Below are positions 1 through 8,219 of a stretch of 63,172 nt of DNA, piece after piece. The notes below the pieces were generated by a model. The model saw nothing but the letters and a program-made list of their open reading frames with translations. It made no database searches and was not told where the DNA came from. Position numbers and translations under genes: made by a program. Origin of the DNA: Rhodobacterales bacterium (lineage in GTDB: Bacteria > Pseudomonadota > Alphaproteobacteria > Rhodobacterales > Rhodobacteraceae). The DNA lies in contig PDOZ01000014.1 of NCBI GenBank assembly GCA_002747325.1, positions 1-63,172 of the forward strand, written 5' to 3'. Each line of letters starts with the position of its first letter. Position 1 is the stretch's first letter.

Positions 1-89
1 GCAAGCTCCCAGACCGCCATGACCCCCAGCACGCCCAGAAAAAACACCATCCGCACCACAGGTTCGTTCGCCAATAAAGTACCCGACAT
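1..89 (-). CDS. Partial membrane protein, N-terminus only (possibly sterol desaturase family)
   Basis: The minus strand opens with an ATG at 89 and stays open to the window edge, giving about 29 residues: a short polar start (MSGTLLANEPVVR) followed by a hydrophobic helix (MVFFLGVLGVMAVWEL). This pattern, a 'NEP-hR' stretch then a helix ending in W-E-L, resembles the start of sterol desaturase/fatty-acid hydroxylase family membrane proteins, but the diagnostic histidine boxes lie outside the window. The family call is therefore only inference; that a membrane-protein gene starts here is better supported. A weak purine-rich stretch precedes the ATG. Confidence 0.4.
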   Translation of the reverse strand, partial: MSGTLLANEPVVRMVFFLGVLGVMAVWEL

Positions 90-275
90 GACCTGGCCCT
101 TCCCGGTGCAGACATGCACCTCATTCAATCCATTCGATGAACGTGGTATTAAAAGCTGGTTTGAGAGGGCTGACAAGAGAATTGGCGCAAAAATCAGGTA
201 TGAGCGTAAATATTTGGATAATTCGAGCCGGCGGTGTTTTTGACAATCCTCCCGTAGTGCCAACAGAATGACCCG

Positions 276-506
276 ATGAATACTTACGATGATTATACAT
301 GCCGATTGTATATCGAGGGCGATTGGAGCGTTGAACCTTCGCCGAAATGCGAACCGAAATCCTACATGGAAGCTCTAAGCCAACTTATCTTGAAATTAAG
401 AGAGAATGGCGCTCTGGTCGTTGCCTCGTGTGATTTCGAAAAGAAAATTTCCCGCCTTACAGGATGGAACGGGTCGTCACACAAACCCAAACAGCCCCAA
501 GCCTGA
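276..506 (+). CDS. Small hypothetical protein
   Basis: An open frame of 76 residues, acidic at its start (MNTYDDYTCRLYIEGDW), with a predicted amphipathic helix near residues 30-45 (EALSQLILKLRENG) and a hydrophobic strand (ALVVASCDF). It lies in a locally AT-richer stretch (about 120-700), unlike the rest of the window. I do not recognise the family. The last dozen residues are rich in K, P and Q and could be read-through of non-coding sequence. The beginning looks like real protein, so it may be a small accessory gene, possibly truncated. No clear Shine-Dalgarno sequence is visible. Confidence 0.4.
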   Translation: MNTYDDYTCRLYIEGDWSVEPSPKCEPKSYMEALSQLILKLRENGALVVASCDFEKKISRLTGWNGSSHKPKQPQA

Positions 507-691
507 AGCATCCTGCATTCATGCCGGATATGCCTCAAATCGTTCTGCCTCGAAAAGGCTGCCCCCGCCTCAAACGCACCACCTGCGGATGCAAAACACA
601 CGCCACGCTTGAAAACCCCCGCAAAACGCGTCAAGCTCGCCTTGACATCAAAAAAACTGGAAACAATCGGACGGGAGGATGCAATTTTCTC

Positions 692-1132
692 ATGAGCTAT
701 GCCAGAATACGACCCCAGCAGGTTATTTCCGCACAAAATCTGGTCCCTGACGGGTCCGGTCAGACCGGCGCTGATTATGATCCCTACCTTTCGAGGCTCA
801 TCAAGCTGATCCCCAGTGAAATCGTGGCCCTCTATTTGACCGGACGTGGCTTTGCCCTTTCACTCGCAGATGAAGGCGCGGGAAATTATGCCGTGGTTGG
901 CTGGGCGGTTTTTTGCACGCTGGCCGTGATCGTGGTGCGCTACCTCGGAACCCGGGAGAACGGTTCCCCGCCGCAAATTCCTGCGGTAGTGATCTCAACC
1001 CTGTCGTTTCTCGTCTGGATTTACAGCATCGGAGATGTTCCGGCACTTTATGGCGTCTATTTCCCGTCGCTCGGCGCCTTGCTCGTGATGTCCATGGCGG
1101 TTTTGGCCCCGCTGGTTTACAAGGGAAATTAG
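692..1132 (+). CDS. Hypothetical inner-membrane protein, three predicted helices
   Basis: The start is chosen at ATG 692 because GGGAGGA lies about 12 bases upstream; an in-frame ATG at 464 would add an unconvincing 76-residue extension. The 146-residue product has a soluble N-terminal part with a conserved-looking segment (YDPYLSRLIKLIPSEIVALY), then three hydrophobic helices at about residues 65-85, 95-113 and 122-141. The 'LIKLIPSEIVALYL' stretch is typical of a widespread uncharacterised bacterial membrane protein family that I cannot name. Its TAG stop is exactly at the left junction of a palindromic repeat element (1132-1215). Confidence 0.6.
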   Translation: MSYARIRPQQVISAQNLVPDGSGQTGADYDPYLSRLIKLIPSEIVALYLTGRGFALSLADEGAGNYAVVGWAVFCTLAVIVVRYLGTRENGSPPQIPAVVISTLSFLVWIYSIGDVPALYGVYFPSLGALLVMSMAVLAPLVYKGN

Positions 1133-1215
1133 GGCGAAATCGCTTTAATCTGCAACATCAAAGCGCTTCATATCGGGTCCATTCAATTTAGGGAAAATTA
1201 TTGCGATTTTTCCCG
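1132..1215 (+). repeat. Palindromic intergenic element, copy A (degenerate)
   Basis: This starts on the G of the preceding TAG stop with GGGCGAAATCGCTTTAATCTGCAACA, matching the left end of the full copies at 3260 and 10942, and ends with GCGATTTTTCCC, a slightly altered right terminal repeat. The interior is shortened to about 84 bp and no longer forms the central hairpin. Left flank is TA. It sits between the membrane protein gene and fliG. Confidence 0.65.
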
Positions 1216-1281
1216 CCCGCGGTAGCATCCTGTTAATAAATTCGTGCCAGAAAGGCTCCGGGAAACGGCTTGGAGTCTTTA

Positions 1282-2457
1282 GTGAATACCGCGCTGACAA
1301 CATTGGAAGAAGCCCCCGGCGGTGCGCCGCCGGGGCAATCTGCGGTGCTGGAACAAGTGGCAGCCGTTTCTCACCCCGACGACCTGCCGGGCATCGCACC
1401 CGTTGGCGAGGCGCCCCTGCAAAGCGCCCGAGCCTCCGGCGGCCCCGGCGCCATCATGACGCTGACCCAACGGGAAAAAGCCGCCATCATCGTGCGGTTC
1501 TTGGCGGCGGAAGGGGTCAAGCTGCCCCTCTCCATGCTGCCCGCCGGGATGCAAACCGAACTGGCCAGCCAGCTGACCCGCATGCGCTTCGTCAACCGCG
1601 CAACCCTGAAAGCGGTGGTCGAGGAATTTGCCGCCGCCATTGAAGATGTCGGCCTCGCCTTCCCGCGCGACATGGAAGGGGCGCTGCAAATGCTCGATGG
1701 CTCGATCTCCGCCAGCACCGCCTCGCGCATCCGCAAGGCGCAGGGCGTGCGCCTGTGCGGCAATCCATGGGAAAAAATCGCCGGGGCGGATGTGGAAAAA
1801 CTGCTGCCGATACTGGAAGAGGAAGCGCTGGAAGTCGCAGCGGTCCTGCTGTCAAAACTGAAAGTCTCCACCGCCGCCACCCTGCTCAGCCGCCTGCCCG
1901 GCCCCCGCGCCCGCGCCGTGGTTCACGCCATGTCCCTCACCAGCGCCGTGTCCCCGGAAGTGGTTGAAAAAATTGGCATTTCCATTGCCGAACAATTAGA
2001 AGCCCAACCCGTGAAAGCCTTCCCGGACGGGCCGGTCGAACGGGTCGGCGCCATCCTCAACTTCAGCCCGGCCCAAACCCGCGAAGACGTGCTGAACGGG
2101 CTGGACGAGGACGACAGGGGCTTCGCCGAAGAGGTGCGCAAAGCCATCTTCACCTTCGCGCACATCCCGGCCCGCGTCGACCCGCGCGACGTGCCGAAAT
2201 TCACCAAGGAAGTGGAACAGGAGGTTCTGGTCACCGCCCTGGCCGGCGCCACCGGCAAGATGGAGGAAACGGCGGAATTTATCCTCGGCGCCATGTCCAA
2301 ACGCATGGCCGAACAACTACGCGAAGAAATGACCGAACGCGGCAAGGTGAAGCCCAAAGAAGCCGAAGCCGCCATGACCGAAATCGTCGCCGCCATCCGG
2401 GAATTGGAGGCCGCCGGCGACCTGCTGCTGATCGCGGAGGAAGAAGACGATGAATAA
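1282..2457 (+). CDS. fliG: Flagellar motor switch protein FliG (orphan)
   Basis: FliG is the rotor component of the flagellar C-ring that contacts the MotA stator. The core begins at about residue 59 (MTLTQREKAAIIVRFLAAEG) with the N-terminal FliG domain, followed by the middle domain and a C-terminal domain with the charged motor helix region (about residues 290-330, including EEVLVTAL-like and DDRGFAEEVRKAIFTF segments). The tail is highly acidic (EEEDDE). The first ~55 residues are Ala/Pro/Gly-rich linker. A GTG start at 1282 is preferred because GGAG lies 6 bases before it; TTG at 1270 is an alternative. No other flagellar gene is in this window, so it is an orphan locus. It ends 5 bases before the convergent DUF1223 gene. 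Confidence 0.85.
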   Translation: MNTALTTLEEAPGGAPPGQSAVLEQVAAVSHPDDLPGIAPVGEAPLQSARASGGPGAIMTLTQREKAAIIVRFLAAEGVKLPLSMLPAGMQTELASQLTRMRFVNRATLKAVVEEFAAAIEDVGLAFPRDMEGALQMLDGSISASTASRIRKAQGVRLCGNPWEKIAGADVEKLLPILEEEALEVAAVLLSKLKVSTAATLLSRLPGPRARAVVHAMSLTSAVSPEVVEKIGISIAEQLEAQPVKAFPDGPVERVGAILNFSPAQTREDVLNGLDEDDRGFAEEVRKAIFTFAHIPARVDPRDVPKFTKEVEQEVLVTALAGATGKMEETAEFILGAMSKRMAEQLREEMTERGKVKPKEAEAAMTEIVAAIRELEAAGDLLLIAEEEDDE

Positions 2458-2462
2458 CCTCC

Positions 2463-3182
2463 TCAGCGCAACCTTGCCGCCGCCAGAACCCGGCCCGGTC
2501 CCGCCGCCTGCACCACGAGCGCCAGCCCCTCCGCCTGTGATCCGGGCAAAGAAACCCGCACCGTGCCCTGCCCGTCCCAAAGGCGCAACACCCGCCGCGC
2601 CATCACGATATTGGCATAGGTCACAACCCGACCCGCATTCTCCCCGTGCAAGATTTCAACCTCCGCACGGGGCACAAACTCAACGAGTTCAATATGATAC
2701 TCGCCTTCCGGCAACGCCTCGCCCGGCACAACATCCGCCGTCCAGCCGCCCGCGTCCCGCAGCACCCGCAACGCAACCGCCCCCATGCCGCCGCGATGCC
2801 GCTCGATCAGTTCCGCCAGCTTCATCGGACGACCGCCAGCAAACACGTCCACGCCGGAAACCACGATCTGCGGCGTATAAATCGGACCACCCCCCGCCAG
2901 ATGCGCATAAGCCCTCTGCCGGGCGGTATGTTCCGGGCGCGCAAACGTATCGGCCCAGCCGATATAATCCCAATAATCCACATGCAGCGCCAGCGCCAAC
3001 ACATCCTCGCGCTCCGCCAGTTCCGCAATCAGCGCATCGGACGGCGGGCAGGACGAGCAGCCCTGCGAAGTGAACAGCTCGACCACCACCACGGGCTTCG
3101 GCCCCGCCCATCCGGGCAGCGCGAAAAGCACCCATAAAACCGGCAGGAAAAAAGAACGAAAGGAAAAGCGTGTCCGTGTCAT
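2463..3182 (-). CDS. Secreted thioredoxin-fold protein, DUF1223 family
   Basis: The 239-residue product starts at the ATG giving MTRTRFSFRSFFLPVLWVLF, a clear signal peptide ending near A-G-W-A-G. The mature part begins with a beta strand and a thiol motif (VELFTSQGCSSCPPSD) that is diagnostic of DUF1223, a thioredoxin-like family of unknown function found in alphaproteobacteria. The CSSC pair near residue 43 would suit a periplasmic redox or metal role, but this is inference. A longer in-frame start at 3221 adds 13 residues that would spoil the signal peptide. The gene is convergent with fliG. Confidence 0.8.
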   Translation of the reverse strand: MTRTRFSFRSFFLPVLWVLFALPGWAGPKPVVVVELFTSQGCSSCPPSDALIAELAEREDVLALALHVDYWDYIGWADTFARPEHTARQRAYAHLAGGGPIYTPQIVVSGVDVFAGGRPMKLAELIERHRGGMGAVALRVLRDAGGWTADVVPGEALPEGEYHIELVEFVPRAEVEILHGENAGRVVTYANIVMARRVLRLWDGQGTVRVSLPGSQAEGLALVVQAAGPGRVLAAARLR

Positions 3183-3259
3183 ACCCCTGTCTACCCCGCC
3201 CGCCGCGCACAAGCCAATCAAGGATTTGCGAGCAGGCGTGACCGATAGAGCCTATGATA

Positions 3260-3370
3260 AAGCGAAATCGCTTTAATCTGCAACAGCGAGCATTAAAATT
3301 CGCCTTCGAAATCAGTAGGTTGCTGATCCGGAGCCAGAGAATTTTGATTCAGATTTAGCGATTTCTGCTC
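3260..3370 (+). repeat. Palindromic intergenic element, copy B (111 bp)
   Basis: Full-length copy flanked on the left by TA (3258-3259). Ends are AAGCGAAATCGCT and AGCGATTTCTGCTC. Inside are a middle stem (AAAATTCGC pairing with GAATTTT) and a central hairpin (ATCAG...CTGAT). It lies between the DUF1223 gene and the cyclophilin pair, in a 370-base stretch with no gene. It contains a GATTC (GANTC) site. Sequence is about 85-90% identical by eye to copy C at 10942. Confidence 0.85.
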
Positions 3371-3445
3371 TCGAATACCTGAGACCAAAGCATCGCTTGA
3401 CGCGTCCAGAACCGTTTATTTCAGGCAGCGTTCAGGGATTCAGGT

Positions 3446-3489
3446 TTTGCGCATACCGCTTTTCAGATTTTTCGCATACCGCTTTAGCA
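3446..3489. repeat. Imperfect 22-bp direct repeat (two units)
   Basis: Two adjacent 22-base units share the core CGCATACCGCTTT (first unit 3446-3467, second 3468-3489). They lie in the non-coding interval between copy B of the palindromic element and the terminator of the cyclophilin genes. No function is evident. The rest of the interval 3183-3555 contains only copy B, this repeat and the terminator. Confidence 0.5.
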
Positions 3490-3506
3490 CTCTGGACCTG
3501 AAACCA

Positions 3507-3536
3507 AAACGGGCGCAGCCCGTGCCGCGCCCGTTT
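3507..3536 (-). terminator. Rho-independent terminator of the cyclophilin operon
   Basis: A perfect 10-bp stem AAACGGGCGC/GCGCCCGTTT with a 10-base loop. Read on the minus strand it lies 20 bases after the stop of the membrane cyclophilin gene and is followed by TTTTGGTTT. Confidence 0.75.
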
Positions 3537-3555
3537 GTTCTGTATTCGCAAGGAC

Positions 3556-4194
3556 TTACCGGGTTGCAGGGCGCACCCGAACCGATTGCATCACATCCGG
3601 CGCGCCGGTCACGGTGCCGTTGCTCGGGTTGCCGCGCTTGATCGCATCAACCACATCCATCCCCTCGATCACCCGGCCGATCACCGTGTAATTGCCTTTC
3701 AGATGCGGCCCATCGGCGAACATGATGAAGAACTGCGAATTGGCACTATCCGGGTCTTGCGTGCGCGCCATGCCGACAATGCCGCGGTGGAAATCTTCCT
3801 TGGAAAACTCCGCCGGGAGGTCCTCATAGTCAGACCCGCCGGACCCGGCATAGCGCATATCCAGCCCCTCGAGCCGACCATATTGCACATCGCCCGTCTG
3901 CGCCATGAACCCGTCGATCACCCGGTGAAACACCACCCCGTCATAGGCATGTTCGGCGGCCAGACGGGACAGACGCTCAACGTGTTTCGGCGCCAGCGTG
4001 TCGAACAGCTCGATCACAATCTCGCCATTCGCTTCGCCCGCCACGGTAATGACCATCTGCGGCCCGCCATATTCGATGGGCGCTTCATTCACCACCTGCG
4101 GCTTGGAACCGGGAACGGTGAACCAATAAAACAGCCCGATCATGGCGACGCCAAACAGGAAAATGCCCCAGGCGATCAGATTTGTCTTAGACAT
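3556..4194 (-). CDS. Membrane-anchored peptidylprolyl isomerase (cyclophilin type)
   Basis: Cis-trans prolyl isomerase. The 212-residue product has an N-terminal transmembrane anchor (about residues 7-25, LIAWGIFLFGVAMIGLFYWF) followed by a cyclophilin domain facing the periplasm. Active-site signatures are visible: [14 protein letters not shown] with the catalytic Arg, and SANSQFFI. Compared with the neighbouring cytosolic paralogue it has the anchor plus a longer C-terminus (NPSNGTVTGAPDVMQSVRV). Its start overlaps the end of the upstream cyclophilin gene by 8 bases, so the two are co-transcribed and translationally coupled. The arrangement looks like a tandem duplication with one copy redirected to the envelope. 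Confidence 0.88.
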   Translation of the reverse strand: MSKTNLIAWGIFLFGVAMIGLFYWFTVPGSKPQVVNEAPIEYGGPQMVITVAGEANGEIVIELFDTLAPKHVERLSRLAAEHAYDGVVFHRVIDGFMAQTGDVQYGRLEGLDMRYAGSGGSDYEDLPAEFSKEDFHRGIVGMARTQDPDSANSQFFIMFADGPHLKGNYTVIGRVIEGMDVVDAIKRGNPSNGTVTGAPDVMQSVRVRPATR

Positions 4195-4687
4195 CGGTCG
4201 CCACCTTCACCGAAATCATCTTGTCCGGATCCGCCGGCGGCTCGCCGCGCGTGATCTTGTCGACATGCTCCATGCCGGACAGAACCCGACCATAAACCGT
4301 ATATTGCCCGTTCAGGAAATGGTTGTCGGTAAAGTTGATGAAGAATTGCGAATTGGCGGAATTGGGGTTCTGGCTGCGCGCCGCGCCCAGCGTGCCGCGA
4401 TCATGCGGCAATTTGGAAAACTCCGCCGGCAGGTCCGGCAGATCGGAACCGCCCGTGCCCGCCATGCGCAGGTTGCCGCCCTCACGGCCATGCTGCACAT
4501 CGCCGGTCTGGGCCATGAACCCGTCGATCACCCGGTGAAACACCACGCCATCATAGGCGCCGGACCGCGCCAGTTCCTTCATGCGCTCCGCATGTTTCGG
4601 CGCCACATCGGGCAAAAGCTCGATCACCACCTCGCCATCTTTCAACTCCACAATCACCGTGTTTTCCGGGTCTTTGATCTCGGCCAT
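4187..4687 (-). CDS. Cytosolic peptidylprolyl isomerase (cyclophilin type)
   Basis: A 166-residue, single-domain cyclophilin without signal peptide or anchor. Typical signatures are [14 protein letters not shown] near residue 50 and [11 protein letters not shown] near residue 105. It accelerates proline isomerisation during folding in the cytoplasm. It is the first gene of a two-gene minus-strand operon with the membrane cyclophilin and is divergent from pgk, with 197 bases between the starts. Starts at ATG 4687, preceded by AGGAGTGGCGC, which contains a good AGGAG. Confidence 0.9.
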   Translation of the reverse strand: MAEIKDPENTVIVELKDGEVVIELLPDVAPKHAERMKELARSGAYDGVVFHRVIDGFMAQTGDVQHGREGGNLRMAGTGGSDLPDLPAEFSKLPHDRGTLGAARSQNPNSANSQFFINFTDNHFLNGQYTVYGRVLSGMEHVDKITRGEPPADPDKMISVKVATDV

Positions 4688-4884
4688 GCGCCACTCCTAT
4701 AGCTGTTTGCCCATACCCTATGCCCGCGCGGCGCAAAGGGAAAGACCCGACGCGTCGCCCGCGACCATCCGCCCGCCCTCTCGCCCGCCTCCGGCCCGCC
4801 CTCTGGCCCGCGCGAAAGCGGGTTTTGATTGACTGGCGCGGCGAGCGGATTATGTCTGGAGGCGAACGGAAAGCGGAGGCGGAG

Positions 4885-6075
4885 ATGGGCTGGAAAACCC
4901 TCGACGAGATGGATCTGAAGGACAAGGTGGTGCTGACGCGGGTCGACATCAACGTGCCGATGAACGCGGCGGGCGAGGTGACGGACCTGACCCGGATCGA
5001 ACGCATTGTGCCGACGGTGCGCGACATCGTGGCCGCCGGGGGCAAGCCGGTGCTGCTGGCCCATTACGGGCGGCCCAAGGGCAAGGTCGTGGCGGAAATG
5101 TCGCTCGGGCGCATCCGCGAAGCGCTGGCCGGGGCGCTGGGGCTCGACGTGGTGTTCGCGCCCGACTGCGTGGGCGATGCGGCCCGCGAAGTGATCGCGG
5201 GGCTGGCGCCAAGGCAGGTCGCGCTGCTGGAAAACACCCGGTTCCACCCGGAAGAACCCGCCAACGACCCGGAATTTGCCGCCGCCATCGCCGCGCTGGG
5301 GGACGTTTACGTCAACGACGCTTTCTCCGCTGCGCACCGGGCCCATGCCTCGACCGAGGGCGTGGCGCGGCTGTTGCCCGCTGCGGCCGGACGCCTGATG
5401 CAGGCGGAGCTTTCGGCGCTGGAAAGCGCGCTGGGGAACCCGACCCCGCCGGTGGTGGCGGTGGTCGGCGGGGCCAAGGTTTCGACCAAGCTCGACCTCC
5501 TGGGCAATCTCGTGAGTAAGGTCAACCACCTGATCATCGGCGGCGGCATGGCCAACACCTTCCTCGCCGCGCGCGGCATCGACGTGGGCAAATCGCTCTG
5601 CGAACATGACATGGCCGACACCGCCCGGCAAATCCTTGAAAAAGCAGAGAAAACCGGCTGTGAAATCCTGTTGCCGAGCGATGTCGTGGTGGCGCGGGAA
5701 TTTGCGGCGGGGGCGGCGAACGAGGTCGTGGCGGCGGATGCCTGCCCGGCGGATGCGATGATCCTCGACGCGGGTCCGGCCACGGTTCAGGCGGTTGTCG
5801 CCTGCCTTGAAGGGGCGAAAACCGTGATCTGGAACGGCCCGCTCGGCGCCTTCGAGATCGAACCGTTTGACGCCGCCACCAACGCCGCCGCACAGGCCGC
5901 CGCGCGCCTGACCCGCGCGGGCAAGATCACCTCGGTGGCGGGCGGGGGCGACACGGTCGCGGCGCTCAACCGGGCGGGCGCGGCCGAGGATTTCACCTTC
6001 ATCTCCACCGCCGGCGGCGCCTTCCTCGAATGGATGGAGGGCAAGGAACTGCCCGGCGTGGCGGCGCTTGGGTAG
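4885..6075 (+). CDS. pgk: Phosphoglycerate kinase
   Basis: Catalyses 1,3-bisphosphoglycerate + ADP to 3-phosphoglycerate + ATP in glycolysis. The 396-residue length matches the family. Visible signatures: the N-domain substrate loop [18 protein letters not shown], the hinge/nucleotide segment [14 protein letters not shown], and the C-terminal GGGDTVAAL loop. ATG 4885 is chosen because GGAGG (4875-4879) lies 5 bases upstream; the in-frame ATG at 4852 would add 11 unconserved residues. Followed after 64 bases by class I aldolase, giving a glycolytic/gluconeogenic pair. Confidence 0.95.
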   Translation: MGWKTLDEMDLKDKVVLTRVDINVPMNAAGEVTDLTRIERIVPTVRDIVAAGGKPVLLAHYGRPKGKVVAEMSLGRIREALAGALGLDVVFAPDCVGDAAREVIAGLAPRQVALLENTRFHPEEPANDPEFAAAIAALGDVYVNDAFSAAHRAHASTEGVARLLPAAAGRLMQAELSALESALGNPTPPVVAVVGGAKVSTKLDLLGNLVSKVNHLIIGGGMANTFLAARGIDVGKSLCEHDMADTARQILEKAEKTGCEILLPSDVVVAREFAAGAANEVVAADACPADAMILDAGPATVQAVVACLEGAKTVIWNGPLGAFEIEPFDAATNAAAQAAARLTRAGKITSVAGGGDTVAALNRAGAAEDFTFISTAGGAFLEWMEGKELPGVAALG

Positions 6076-6139
6076 TTTCGCCCTCGCGCCGCGCGGCAAG
6101 AACGCCTAAACTGGCGGCAAATTCAATACGGGGATTCCC

Positions 6140-7030
6140 ATGACAGATGCAAAAATGACCGAACAGATGCGCAACGGCAAAGGCTTCATCGCCGCGCTGG
6201 ACCAATCCGGCGGCTCGACGCCGAAAGCGCTGGGGCTTTACGGGGTTGACGAGGATCAATGGTCCTCGGAAGCTGAGATGTTTGACCTGATCCACGCCAT
6301 GCGGTCGCGCATCGCACAGGCCCCCGCCTTCACCGGCGAAAAAGTCATTGGCGCCATCCTGTTCGAGATGACCATGGAGCGCGAGATCGGCGGCAAACCG
6401 GCGGCGAAATTTCTCTGGGAAGAGCGCGGCGTGGTGCCGTTTCTCAAGGTTGACAAGGGGCTGGAAGCGGAAGCGCACGGGGTGCAGCTGATGAAGCCGA
6501 TGCCGGAACTGGACGCGCTGCTCGACCGCGCGGTCAAGGCCGGGATTTACGGCACCAAGATGCGCTCGGTGATCAATCAGGCCAACGGCGCGGGCATTGC
6601 GGCCAACGTGGCGCAGCAATTCGAGGTCGCCAAACAGATCCTCGCCAAGGGGCTGATGCCGATCATTGAGCCGGAAGTGAACATCCACTGCCCGGACAAG
6701 GCGGATGCGGAAGACCTGTTGCTGGAGAGCCTGACCAAGGAGCTGGACGGGCTGGGCGATGGGGTTGAGGTCATGCTGAAGCTGACCCTTCCGAGCGTGG
6801 CCAACCATTACGGCACCGTGATCAATCACCCGAAAGTGCAGCGCGTCGTCGCCCTGTCCGGCGGCTATTCGCGCGACGAGGCCAACGCGAAACTGGCGGA
6901 GAACCACGGCATGATCGCCTCCTTCTCGCGCGCTCTGACCGAAGGCCTGTCCGCCGGGCAAAGCGACGCCGAATTCAACGCCACCATCGCCAACGCCATC
7001 GACGCCATCTACGCCGCGTCGATCACCTGA
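6140..7030 (+). CDS. Fructose-bisphosphate aldolase, class I
   Basis: Schiff-base aldolase cleaving fructose-1,6-bisphosphate to glyceraldehyde-3-phosphate and dihydroxyacetone phosphate. At 296 residues it has the length of the short bacterial class I form. The start [20 protein letters not shown] and the following [12 protein letters not shown] are characteristic; the likely Schiff-base lysine lies in YGTKMRSVI (about residue 138), with glutamates in LFEMTMER. No metal-binding class II motif is present. Placed directly after pgk and ended by a strong hairpin at 7039. Confidence 0.9.
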   Translation: MTDAKMTEQMRNGKGFIAALDQSGGSTPKALGLYGVDEDQWSSEAEMFDLIHAMRSRIAQAPAFTGEKVIGAILFEMTMEREIGGKPAAKFLWEERGVVPFLKVDKGLEAEAHGVQLMKPMPELDALLDRAVKAGIYGTKMRSVINQANGAGIAANVAQQFEVAKQILAKGLMPIIEPEVNIHCPDKADAEDLLLESLTKELDGLGDGVEVMLKLTLPSVANHYGTVINHPKVQRVVALSGGYSRDEANAKLAENHGMIASFSRALTEGLSAGQSDAEFNATIANAIDAIYAASIT

Positions 7031-7038
7031 GCAAACAG

Positions 7039-7063
7039 CCCCCGGCCCGCGCGCGGTCGGGGG
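7039..7063. terminator. GC-rich hairpin terminator between convergent aldolase and NUDIX genes
   Basis: CCCCCG pairs with CGGGGG around a GC-rich inner segment that itself can pair (CCGCGCGCGG). On the plus strand it is followed by GATTTTG. It lies in the 45-base gap between the aldolase stop and the convergent NUDIX gene, so it could serve both strands. Confidence 0.65.
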
Positions 7064-7075
7064 GATTTTGTGGGG

Positions 7076-7504
7076 TTATTTTGCCGTATTCGCCACAAAT
7101 TCACGCAATATTTCAGCACTGAGCGGTGCGATGCGCCGGTTTTCACGATTATCCGCGTCGCACCAGCACATCTCTTCGATTTCAGCCGAAATTTCCGGCT
7201 CCGCCGCAAGCGCCGCGCGAAACACACGCGCATCAACGACGTGTCCGGGTTCATTCGCGGCCGGAGCAACCATCCGGGCAAGATAAGCAACGTCGTGCGC
7301 TTCAACGCCCAACTCTTCGAGAACTTCCCGGTGCAGCGATTGCAGCGCCGTTTCGTCCGCCTCGATCTTGCCGCCCGGCTGCATGAAACTCTGCGTTCCC
7401 CTTTTGCGCACCAGCAGCATCCGCCCCGCCGGGTCCAGAACAACCGCCACCGCAATCCGCAGCACCATCGGCTCCGCCACGCCGCTAACTTCTTGATTTT
7501 TCAT
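7076..7504 (-). CDS. NUDIX hydrolase
   Basis: Hydrolyses a nucleoside diphosphate linked to another moiety; the exact substrate cannot be told. The full NUDIX box is present (GGKIEADETALQSLHREVLE followed by ELGV), matching GX5EX7REUXEEXGU. About 142 residues from ATG 7504 (MKNQEVSG); an internal ATG at 7468 (MVLRIAVAVV) is an alternative that would begin right at the domain. The start overlaps the end of the broken LOG-type gene upstream by 20 bases, so the two probably formed an operon. Confidence 0.85.
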   Translation of the reverse strand: MKNQEVSGVAEPMVLRIAVAVVLDPAGRMLLVRKRGTQSFMQPGGKIEADETALQSLHREVLEELGVEAHDVAYLARMVAPAANEPGHVVDARVFRAALAAEPEISAEIEEMCWCDADNRENRRIAPLSAEILREFVANTAK

Positions 7505-8081
7505 ACGTCTTTCGCACGGGCGGGACATATTCCGCAAAGCGCTCAAGGATGATATCCGGATCGCGCTCCACAATCAGCATGTCGCGATAGGTCGGCGCCA
7601 GAAAACCCGCCGCGACCATCCCCTGCACCATCTGCATCAGCGGATCAAAATAGCCGCCGACGTTGAGAAACCCGATCGGCTTGGCGTGAATGGCAATCTG
7701 CGCCCAGGTCCACTGCTCAAACGCCTCTTCAAGCGTGCCCGCCCCGCCGGGAAGCACCAGAAACCCGTCCGACATCTCGCTCATCTTCGTCTTGCGTTCG
7801 TGCATTGTCTACACGATCACAAGCTCCGACAGGTCATTATGGGCAATTTCCCGTTCGACAAGGTGCCGCGGCATGACGCCAACCACCTCTCCCCCGGCCT
7901 CAAGCGCCGCATCGGCAACGCCGCCCATCAACCCAACCTTGCCGCCGCCATAAACGAGCTTCAGCTTATGATGCGCAATCGCGCGCCCCGCCGCTTCCGC
8001 CGCGTGCAAAAACACCGGGTCATTCCCCGATGCAGAGCCGCAAAAAACGCAAATTGCCTGTGAAGCCTGAGGTGTTTTCAT
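7485..8081 (-). pseudogene. LOG family (TIGR00730) gene interrupted by an in-frame amber codon
   Basis: LOG proteins are Rossmann-fold nucleotide 5'-monophosphate phosphoribohydrolases. From ATG 8081 the frame reads MKTPQASQAICVFCGSASG, then VYGGGKVGLMGGVADAAL and ends ELVIV at a TAG (7809-7811). In the same frame it resumes immediately with TMHERKTKMSEMSDGFLVLP and continues through the family signature PGGAGTLEE to a normal end at 7485. In the intact homologue at 59600 the equivalent segment is VVTENMHERKK. So one base change to TAG splits an otherwise full-length gene of 199 codons. It could be a true nonsense mutation, a sequencing error or a suppressed amber. The C-terminal half carries the PGGxGTxxE motif and the N-terminal half the nucleotide fold, so neither half alone should work. 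Confidence 0.8.
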
Positions 8082-8219
8082 GCCCCGAGGCGTATCCTGA
8101 CGCAGCATCAAAAACAAGACCAAACCCCAGCGAAATCTGCACCAGCGCCAACGCATAACCACCCGCCCCGCCCCATCGCCGCGCTGGACCCACAGCGCCC
8201 GCGCGCGCATTGTTTTGCA

